Shown here one piece after another: positions 15,699-22,687 of a stretch of DNA of 22,687 nucleotides. Position 1 is the stretch's first letter; each line of letters begins with the position of its first letter. Origin of the DNA: Boseongicola sp. SB0675_bin_26 (lineage in GTDB: Bacteria; Pseudomonadota; Alphaproteobacteria; Rhodobacterales; Rhodobacteraceae); NCBI GenBank assembly GCA_009843725.1, contig VYCX01000007.1, positions 1 to 22,687 on the forward strand. Direction: 5' to 3'. Position numbers and translations under genes: made by a program. The notes below the pieces were generated by a model. That model did no database searches, was not told the DNA's origin, and was given only the letters and a program-made list of their open reading frames with translations.

Positions 15699-17123
15699 TT
15701 GGCTGACCGGAATCTCATCGGTCTGGATTTTTCCGAGATCCTGCAACGGCTTCAGCCCTTCGCAATTCGTGCGGGCGCTTCCCTGTCTGCGCTCACCGTG
15801 ACCTTGGCGCTTCTTGCCGTGGCTTCGGACGCGCTCGAATACCGGCTGCCTCACGACCCCGTCGGCCCGACTTCAAGGGGGGAGTGTGACGAGCTCCATG
15901 CGCGCTACCAGGCGGTCTGGGACCAGCTGAGGATTGAGGCCAGGTCTGAAGGCGACAAGGCATGGTCATTGGCCACGCAAGGGTCGTTCGCTGACGGAAC
16001 CGTCGGGGAATACCTGCGACGCGCGGAGGTGCACTACGACCGTGCAAGCCGGATCCGCGAACAGGCCTCCAACGTCTTGCGGCAAGGTGCCCAGGCCAGG
16101 AGCCGATGCATGACGCAGGTGAGGAACCACCTGCGCCAGGAGCAACGTCGCCAAGGGGACGGGCAAGCCCGCATTCGCATCACGGCACCTGGCGGGCAGC
16201 CGGACGGCACGTTCGCGAGCACCGCCGCCGTCCTCGACGGTCTGCCGGGGCACGCAGGCTACCAGGTCTTGCGAGGAGCCGGGCTTGCGGCGCTGCAGGC
16301 GCTTGGCCGTGCCGGTCGTCGCTACACCCTCGGCGGCAGGACGTACAGGTTGCCGGCCAACAGTCACGCCCTGAGCGTTGCCGAAACGCTTTTCCGCATC
16401 ACCGAGGTCGGCTCCGTGATGCTCGGGTCCCTGCCTTCGGGCCGCTCCCGGTCCTTGGCGGCAGGTGCCGCGCTCGGGCTTGAAGCCGTGGATCGCCTTT
16501 CTCGCTGGAACGAGCTTCGGAAGGTCCTGTTCCGCGCTTCGGTCGGGCTTCTTGTTGACATCCAGTCGGCCGCTGCCGCCGATCTCGCCGCCGCGTTCGC
16601 GGCTTTTGACGGTTCCGTCGGTCTTCAGGACCTCGAGCGGCGGCTGGCAACCCATTCCCGGTTCGAGGCGACGCGCTATCGAGCTGCGCTCCGGGGCGTG
16701 CCGACGGCACCCGCAGACACCTTGGCCGCTGACCTTGAACGCTACGCGAAGCGGATCGCCGTCATGCGGGACGACCGTGCTGCGCCGGCGACGCGTCAGC
16801 TGACCGAAGCGGAACGGCGGCGGCGCGCAGCGGCGGAGGAACAGAGGCGACGTGCGGCGGAGCAGAGCCGGGGGCCACCGCAACGCGACGTCGGACAGGG
16901 AGGCCTTCGCGCGTCAGGTTGCGAGCGGATCGGCGAACGCCTGGCCCGCGATCTCGAAATGCTGGCCGACAGCAGCATGTGCTCCATGCACCGCGGGTAT
17001 GCCAACGCGATGAGGCGGGCCCGCGACAGCCTGGCCGCGACGGGCTGCGGCAGCCGTCAGGAGCTCGCGGATATGGACCGCGCGATCCGCCAGGCGGAGG
17101 CCAGCGCGCGAGCGGCCTGCTGA
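15699..17123 (+). CDS. Membrane-anchored helical protein with conserved-looking cysteines
   Basis: Not a family I recognise. The TTG at 15699 has AGGGAAAGG about 8 bases upstream. Residues 24-43 form one hydrophobic segment (LSALTVTLALLAVASDA), so the rest is probably periplasmic and tethered. The body is long and helical. A central region with AGYQVLRGAGLAALQALGRA and an Ala-rich stretch is followed by a highly charged repeat (ERRRRAAAEEQRRRAAEQ, about 368-390) suggestive of a coiled coil. Cysteines cluster at the C-terminus (GCERIG, SMCSMH, TGCGS, final AAC), and two more lie near residues 64 and 138, which could form disulfides. The next gene starts 27 bases later, so the two form an operon. 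An envelope-structural or scaffold role is inferred from location only. Confidence 0.6.
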   Translation: MADRNLIGLDFSEILQRLQPFAIRAGASLSALTVTLALLAVASDALEYRLPHDPVGPTSRGECDELHARYQAVWDQLRIEARSEGDKAWSLATQGSFADGTVGEYLRRAEVHYDRASRIREQASNVLRQGAQARSRCMTQVRNHLRQEQRRQGDGQARIRITAPGGQPDGTFASTAAVLDGLPGHAGYQVLRGAGLAALQALGRAGRRYTLGGRTYRLPANSHALSVAETLFRITEVGSVMLGSLPSGRSRSLAAGAALGLEAVDRLSRWNELRKVLFRASVGLLVDIQSAAAADLAAAFAAFDGSVGLQDLERRLATHSRFEATRYRAALRGVPTAPADTLAADLERYAKRIAVMRDDRAAPATRQLTEAERRRRAAAEEQRRRAAEQSRGPPQRDVGQGGLRASGCERIGERLARDLEMLADSSMCSMHRGYANAMRRARDSLAATGCGSRQELADMDRAIRQAEASARAAC

Positions 17124-17150
17124 AAATGCCATGACCAGGGAGACCAGGCG

Positions 17151-19136
17151 ATGAAAGGGACAATTGGCGGAAGCCTTTTTGCGGTCCTGCTGGCGCTGAT
17201 GGCGACGGCCGGACATGCGCAGGAGCCGGAGGCAGGCGGGGAAAGCCTCGCCGGACTGGTCCGGACGCTCGCGGCGTCCGGTTTCGACGATGCGATGCTG
17301 CCCCTCTATCATGAGGACGCATGGGCCGACGCGTTGACAATCCTCGCCACCCGCGACCGCGACGACCTCGTCGCCGAGATCGTCGGCGCGGGCGTTGATC
17401 CCGACGGCCTGAATTCCGCCGGATCGACGGCGCTCCACAACGCGATCCTTGCAGAGGCGGCAAACGCGGTTGCGGCGCTCGTGGGCCTCGGCGCGGACGT
17501 CACGGTCGAACGGGACGGGCTCACGGCGACGGAGCTGGCCGACGCGACGGGAAACGGCACGATCCTGCGCCTTCTCGATGCCTCCGGCGAGACCGCAAAG
17601 GCCACCCGCCTCGCCATCGCGGCGCGGTCAGGCGATCTCGGGCGGATCGAGGCCATCCTTGCCGACGGCACCGACGTGAACGCCCGTGACGCCGTCGGCT
17701 ACGTTCCCGTCCTGCACGCCGCCCTTGCCGGGAACGCGGACGCCGTGGCCTATTTTGCCGAACGGGGAGGCGAGGCCGAGGCAGCGAGCGACGACGGTCT
17801 CACCACGCTCGGAGTCCTCGTAATGTCGGGCGACGTCGTGGCTGTCGGCGATTTCCTGTCGCGTGGCGCGAGCGCGGATCACAGGATGAACGGCATTCCC
17901 ATGCTTGCGCTTGCAATCGTGGCGGGCGACGACGCCATGGTTGACCTGCTGCTGGAGCATGGCGCAGACCGCACGCTTGAGTCGGACGACGGGGCAACGC
18001 CGGGGATGCTCGCGATGTCGCTCGGCCGGGAAGAGCTTGCCGGCCGTCTGGGCGGAATCCCCGAGCCCGAACCGGCCATGGACCTCATTGCTGCGGTCGT
18101 TGCCGGTGACGCCGACATCGTAAAGCGACTGCTGGAGGCGGGCGAGGATCCGGGCCGGCGGGCCGACAACGGGATGCCGGCCATCGTCATTGCTGCCGGC
18201 AACGGCGACTATCCGACGCTGAAGCATCTGCTTGACGCTGGCGCGGACGTGACAGCCAGCGACCGAAACGGGAACAATGCCGTTCACGCCGCCCTCGCGC
18301 AATCTGACAGCCCTTCGTTTCCCGCCCACTTTGCCGTTCTCAGGCGTGCGTCCGAAGCCGGGAAGCTGGAGTCCGTGCTTTCGAAGACGAACAATGCCGG
18401 CCGGAGCGCTTTCGTGCGCCTGGCTGGCACTAGGATGCGTGTTGGCGCGATGCTGTTGAAGAAACTGCTTGGACAACTGCCAAATTCGCGCATCTTGGCC
18501 GAACGGCCAGACCGCGACGGCGTCTCGCCGATGCTGGCGGCCGTGCTGAGCGACCATGGGGAGATGCTGTCGATCTTTGCCGAAATCGGCGTGTCCTTCG
18601 ACCTGCCGCCAGGGCAGGGCACGGCCCAGGATCTTGCCCGGGCAAGCCAGTCCTGGGCCGCGCTTGCCGCATTGCCGGACGACCGGGTCGTCCCGGCAGG
18701 TTTCCGCAAGGGTGCGTCACGTTCCGACAAGAGTGAGATGCAGCGTCTTCTGCGAGAGTGGGGCTACTACCCGGGCGCGATCGACGGGCTGTTCGGCCCG
18801 GGTTCACGCGCCGCGCTCAGGACGTTCCTGCTCGACCGCGACCGTGACCTGCGCGCAATGGCTCCTCACTCGGAATCAATCAGGCAAGGTGACCCGGTGG
18901 CGCGGGAGGATGGGGACACCGACTACTGGCTCGATGCGTCCGGACCCGACTGTCAGTGGCGGATCCGTGAGTGGAAAGACGCCAGGCCAGCATGGTCAAC
19001 CCGCTTCATCGGATGCGTGACGGGCGATCCCCGATGGAACTCCCACGGCTTCGCGCTCGTTCGATACGGCACGGGGACGGAGGAGTTGAGATTCTTCGGC
19101 GCCGGCGGCTGGTCCGACGACGTCCCCGTTCGCTGA
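17151..19136 (+). CDS. Secreted ankyrin-repeat protein with peptidoglycan-binding domain
   Basis: A signal peptide (residues 1-23, ending TAGHA) directs this 661-residue protein to the periplasm. Roughly residues 60-480 are a run of degenerate ankyrin repeats. Recognisable units include GSTALHNAILAEA, VVAVGDFLSRGA, DDAMVDLLLEHGAD and NGDYPTLKHLLDAGADVTA. At about 525-565 the segment MQRLLREWGYYPGAIDGLFG followed by GSRAALRTFLLD fits a PG_binding_1 domain, which holds proteins on peptidoglycan. The last roughly 90 residues are Trp rich and have no known fold. GGGAGA lies about 9 bases before the ATG. Together with the upstream membrane protein it suggests a wall-associated protein-binding scaffold. 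Ankyrin repeats bind proteins, but the partner is unknown. Confidence 0.8.
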   Translation: MKGTIGGSLFAVLLALMATAGHAQEPEAGGESLAGLVRTLAASGFDDAMLPLYHEDAWADALTILATRDRDDLVAEIVGAGVDPDGLNSAGSTALHNAILAEAANAVAALVGLGADVTVERDGLTATELADATGNGTILRLLDASGETAKATRLAIAARSGDLGRIEAILADGTDVNARDAVGYVPVLHAALAGNADAVAYFAERGGEAEAASDDGLTTLGVLVMSGDVVAVGDFLSRGASADHRMNGIPMLALAIVAGDDAMVDLLLEHGADRTLESDDGATPGMLAMSLGREELAGRLGGIPEPEPAMDLIAAVVAGDADIVKRLLEAGEDPGRRADNGMPAIVIAAGNGDYPTLKHLLDAGADVTASDRNGNNAVHAALAQSDSPSFPAHFAVLRRASEAGKLESVLSKTNNAGRSAFVRLAGTRMRVGAMLLKKLLGQLPNSRILAERPDRDGVSPMLAAVLSDHGEMLSIFAEIGVSFDLPPGQGTAQDLARASQSWAALAALPDDRVVPAGFRKGASRSDKSEMQRLLREWGYYPGAIDGLFGPGSRAALRTFLLDRDRDLRAMAPHSESIRQGDPVAREDGDTDYWLDASGPDCQWRIREWKDARPAWSTRFIGCVTGDPRWNSHGFALVRYGTGTEELRFFGAGGWSDDVPVR

Positions 19137-20907
19137 CCCCGCGGCCTGCCATGACGCACGACCGTCGCGTTGGAGCGCGCGCCGCGCGTCATGGGCGTCC
19201 GCTTTCGGCTATTCCGCGAAATTGGTTGCCGGGCAACATGTCCTGACGTGGCAGGTTCCAGGCTCTCGTCTTCCTGCGGAACTCGCGATTCGGATGGCAA
19301 CGCTTCCTCGTCGCAGGCGGATGCAGGTGGCCCGGAACGTTGAAGCCAAACGCCTGGAGTGTCACTTCGTGCTCGGAATCGACCCCAGTCAAGGCGTCGC
19401 GAGAATGCCCCCGGCATACCCCTTCGCGAGGCAGGCAGCTGTTTGCGTGCTCGTGCGAAGACTGCCTGGAGACTGGCGTTTCAGGTCACTTTCAGGGCGC
19501 AATACGGGCCATAGCGTCCAGTTCGTGGCTGATTGCCTGTGCCGTTGCCCGCCGGCGGTGCGCGAGAGGCCGCCAACGTGCCTCCCAGGTGACTTTGGGG
19601 CCTTTCGCAGGAATTGAACCGGGCAGGGCGGTCCCTCGGGCGCCGCCGCCCGACACCGCCAGATCGCCGACGGCTCCTTCTTGCGACGACTTCTCCCGGA
19701 ATGCCTCAAAAAAAATATATTATATGCAAAAGACTCCACGCCAAGAATACAGATTCTCTGCTAGTCATTTGTCAGACGCTTCGGTCCAAGCGAACGAATC
19801 GCGAGCAGGCGGGATTCCGCTGGCACGTCGAACGGGAATTGATGAAGCAATGACATCGAAGCAGAACGAGCGCGAATGCCGGAAGGCGGAGAGGCTGGTT
19901 CTCCTGCCTTCGTCCGTTCCCCCGGCATTCCCTCGCACCGCCGCGGTTCTGACCCTGCTGACTATGGCGAACCGCGGCGGTGGCAGCGTCCCCGGACAGC
20001 GCATCTGCGGAGTGCGGCATGGCGCATTCCGAGACATGCACACAAGGGCCGGCATCGCCAGAGTGGCGGGCGATGGCATCCTTCAACGCGGTCTGCGAGT
20101 TCGGAACGACGGCTTCCTGCCGATGCCCGCCATTCCGCAGCAAGCTCACCGAGGAGGGCGGATGCCGGGAATGTCCGGACTTGACGGTCCTGGATCGCGT
20201 CGCAAGCGCCTTTGGCTCCGACAATCTCCGCGTCGACCGTGCCTGCTCCCGAAATGCGCAGAAAGCGGCATTGGCGGCCCCGAGGACGGCCTGGAGCGCC
20301 GATCCGTTGCCTTCTTCGACATGCCGTTCATGCCAGACAAACGGAGCCTCCAAGGAGGAACGGCACGACGACGGTGCGCCGGAAAAAGGCTCGAAGTCGC
20401 AGGGGAAGTGCGACCAAACCGACCGCGCGTGATCGATCCGCCACTCCGGTTCCGAATGGCGGGCCGTTGAAAGTTCCGCCACGAGACCGGACATGGATGC
20501 GGCACCGGCCGTCCGCGGCGGCACGGCAACATCCATGAACCCGATTTCACCTTCACACCCTTGCCAGGACCGGCAAAGATTGCAGACCTCTACGCCGCCC
20601 GTCCGCTTAGACATGCGTCGCACGCGACCGGCTCTTTCCGAAGCCGCGCCATGCGACCCCGAACGGACGCATCGAAGGTCACGCCGGGATCAGCGCGAAG
20701 GTTCCGCCGGACGCCCGTGCGAGGAACGGGCGGACATGCGGCCCGCCATGCCGGAGTCCAGGGCCGGTCGCTTGCCGACGCGGAAGGCTCAGCCATTGAG
20801 ACATGCCGGGATCCAAGGCCCGCACAGGCCCGGAGAATGTTGCACAAAAGTGTTGCAATCCGGGCTTCGATCTTCGACCCTCAATGCAGCCAGAAAAGGA
20901 GAACATC
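19137..20907. other. 1.77-kb stretch with no recognisable gene
   Basis: Frames of up to about 280 codons are open on both strands, but they overlap each other, are rich in Arg, Ser and Pro, and show no domain. An AT-rich patch with an A8 run and TATATTATAT at about 19707-19724 stands out. The segment may hold decayed genes; I cannot name any. Confidence 0.5.
19700..19760. repeat. Possible partial dispersed repeat, copy D
   Basis: CTC with an A8 run, then GCAAAAGACTCCACG and CAAGAATACAGATT, resembles the A-run and CA-rich core of copy B (CCAAAAGAACACAC and CAAGATACAGAATT). Spacing differs and flanks are AT-rich, so the relationship is tentative. Confidence 0.3.
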
Positions 20908-22503
20908 ATGGCAGACCTGCAGACCGGCGGTGACGGGGCTTCCCAGGATCCCGCCTTCCAGACGGACTTCGAGCTCGGCCAGGACAACATCCGACCATTT
21001 GGCCTGGACATTCACAACCCGGTGTTCCTGATCTCGAGCCTGGTGATCATCGCGTTCGTGCTTCTCGCCCTGGCCAACCAGGAGGCGTCGGCCGCGTTCT
21101 TCGGCTGGCTCCGGCCGTTCCTGACCAGCGAGTTCGACTGGTTCCTGGTCCTCTCCGTCGACGTCATCCTCCTCTTCTGCCTGGCGCTCATCTTCCTGCC
21201 GGTCGGCTCGGTCCGGATCGGCGGCAAGGACGCCAAGCCGGACTACTCCTACGCCGGCTGGATCGCCATGATGTTCGCCGCCGGCATCGGCATCGGGCTG
21301 CTGTTCTTCGGCGTGCTCGAGCCGACGTACTACAGCTTCTCGGAGGGCGGGAACGCCCGGCCGCTCAACATCGACGCCAACGCGCCCGGCAACGAGTACA
21401 TCGGCGTCGTGGGAACCGTCCACCACTGGGGCCTCGGCGGCTGGTGCGTCTATGCGGTGGTCGGCCTGACGCTGGCCATCTTCGCCTACAACAAGGGGAT
21501 GCCGATGACGCTCCGTTCCGCCTTCTACCCCATTCTCGGCGAACGGGTCTGGGGATGGTGGGGCCACGCGATCGACACGCTTGCGGTCTTCGCCACGCTC
21601 TTCGGCCTGACGACGTCGCTCGGCCTCGGGGCGCAGCAGGTGGCCTTCGGCCTGAACGAGGTCGCCGGCATCGAGCCGTCCAGGACGGTGACCGTCCTGC
21701 TGATCATCGGCATCACGGCCATCGCGCTCGGCTCGGTGCTCCTTGGCATGGACAAGGGGGTCAAGCGGCTGTCCGAGATCAACATGCTGATGGCGGTCGC
21801 GCTGTTCGTCTTCGTGTTCTTCGTGACGGGCGCCGTTTCGGCGGTCACGCGCTATGTCGGCGTCATGGTCGACTACGTGACGCTCCTGCCCGCGCTGTCG
21901 AACCCGTTCGGCCGCGAGGACACGAGCTTCTTCCACGGCTGGACGACCTTCTACTGGGCCTGGTGGATCGCGTGGTCGCCGTTCGTCGGCATGTTCATCG
22001 CCCGCATCTCCAAGGGCCGCACGGTGCGCGAGTTCGTCCTGTGCGCCCTGATCGCGCCGACGATGGTCTGCGCGCTCTGGATGTCGACCTTCGGCGGCGC
22101 CGCGATCGACATGCTGAACGCGGGCAGCGCCGAAGGCGTCCGCGCCACGGTGATCGACAGCTACAAGCCGGAAGGGGCACTGTTCGGCTTCCTCAAGGAG
22201 TTGCCGCTCTACAGCATCGTTTCGCCCATCGCTTTGGTCCTGATCGTGATCTTCTTCGTCACGTAGTCCGACAGTGGCAGCTTGGTGATCGACACGATCA
22301 CGTCTGGCGGCAAGATGAACGCGCCGGTGTCGCAGCGGGTGTTCTGGTGCACGCTCGAAGGGCTGGTGGCCATTGCGCTGCTCCTAGGTGGCGGTCTTGT
22401 CGCATTGCAAGGGGCGGCCGTCTCAACCGGCATCCCCTTCACTATCGTGGTGCTGCTGATGTGCTGGTGTGTCTACGCAGCACTCCGCACCGAGGAGCGC
22501 TAA
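20908..22503 (+). pseudogene. BCCT-family betaine/choline transporter, interrupted by in-frame TAG
   Basis: BCCT proteins are twelve-helix sodium- or proton-coupled carriers of betaine, choline, carnitine and related compounds. AAAAGGAG lies 8 bases before the ATG at 20908. The hallmark regions are present: MMFAAGIGIGLLFFGVLEP, GWWGHAIDTLAVFATLFGL, and the Trp-rich substrate helix TFYWAWWIAWSPFVGMF. At 22264-22266 a TAG falls within the conserved FFVT-S-SDSGS segment, where serine (TCG) is expected. The same frame then continues SDSGSLVIDTITSGGK through the last two or so helices to a TAA at 22501. With the TAG as a stop the protein has 452 of about 531 residues and should be inactive. Otherwise there is no damage, so the change is recent, or a sequencing error, or suppressed. 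Confidence 0.85.
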
Positions 22504-22509
22504 GGAACC

Positions 22510-22540
22510 AAAGGGTCGGAGACATCTCCGGCCCTTTCGT
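22510..22540 (+). terminator. Rho-independent-like terminator of the BCCT gene
   Basis: AAAGGGTCGGAG (22510-22521) pairs with CTCCGGCCCTTT (22526-22537) across an ACAT loop, with one G-T wobble, 6 bases after the TAA at 22501-22503. A moderately T-rich tail follows. Its place right after the distal stop supports that the full-length frame was the real gene. Confidence 0.75.
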
Positions 22541-22550
22541 TGTTGCGTTG

Positions 22551-22655
22551 TTGGAAAGGGCTGGCGAGGATTTCGGAGTTTCGCTCAACAACGACATCGA
22601 CACACAGTTCCAGAATCTGCGAAACGCAGTCGGCTCTCTGGAATCCCGAGGCTGA
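22551..22655 (+). CDS. Possible small ORF after the terminator
   Basis: A frame from a TTG at 22551 gives about 34 residues ending NNDIDTQFQNLRNAVGSLES-R-G. The end looks protein-like, but the start is weak and lies inside the terminator tail. It may be a gene tail or nothing. Confidence 0.2.
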   Translation: MERAGEDFGVSLNNDIDTQFQNLRNAVGSLESRG

Positions 22656-22671
22656 CGCATGTTGCAGAACC

Positions 22672-22687
22672 AAGGAGGCGCCACCGA
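22672..22687 (+). promoter_or_regulatory. Ribosome-binding site of a gene starting at the window edge
   Basis: AAGGAGG at 22672-22678 is followed by 8 bases, and the final A at 22687 could be the first base of an ATG. A new plus-strand gene probably begins there. Confidence 0.4.

Noticed and set aside
19600..19630. GGTTCAATTC T-loop-like motif on the minus strand
   Set aside because: The flanks do not pair as a T stem and no other tRNA arms are present.
1..22687. CRISPR array, rRNA, retron or diversity-generating element
   Set aside because: No short regularly spaced direct repeats, no rRNA sequence and no reverse-transcriptase motif were seen on either strand.

Overview
The window is GC-rich. 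Its gene content looks alphaproteobacterial: a GQYGP-type ClC protein, a PotD-like binding protein, a BCCT transporter, HipBA, and ankyrin and HNH proteins. This placement is inferred from family resemblance, not from a marker gene. Intact genes are scattered among broken ones and long stretches with no convincing gene, so the region looks like accessory DNA that has been rearranged and is decaying.

Positions 1-3900 look like an eroding defence or toxin island. A caspase-like fragment is coupled to a small upstream ORF. Next come a truncated pRiA4b ORF-3-like gene and, convergent to it, an AbiJ-type abortive-infection gene with no usable start and an in-frame TAG. An apparently intact hipB-hipA operon follows, with an AT-rich promoter and operator region. 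Positions 3940-4925 hold Tn3-family remains: a tnpA N-terminus, a divergent tnpR with two 1-base frameshifts, and two 66-bp inverted copies of the intergenic (res-like) region. A hypothetical protein with a PD-(D/E)XK-like motif begins where tnpR homology ends.

Positions 5886-8796 (minus strand) carry a ClC-family chloride channel or transporter gene. Its stop overlaps the start of a periplasmic solute-binding protein gene. The ClC lacks both glutamates used by proton-coupled ClC exchangers. Positions 9549-11885 (minus) encode one long protein, GAF-PAS-histidine kinase-receiver-winged helix, which is a whole two-component system in a single chain.

Positions 11886-15698 are mostly non-coding apart from a short coiled-coil ORF and an HNH endonuclease. 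Three diverged copies of a repeat of about 160-190 bp sit about 1.05-1.1 kb apart there, and a possible fourth partial copy lies near 19.7 kb. Positions 15699-19136 are a two-gene operon: a membrane-anchored Cys-containing helical protein, then a secreted ankyrin-repeat protein with a peptidoglycan-binding domain.

After a 1.77-kb stretch with no recognisable gene, positions 20908-22503 encode a BCCT (betaine/choline-type) transporter interrupted by an in-frame TAG at codon 453. It is followed by a clear terminator and the ribosome-binding site of a gene that begins at the window edge.
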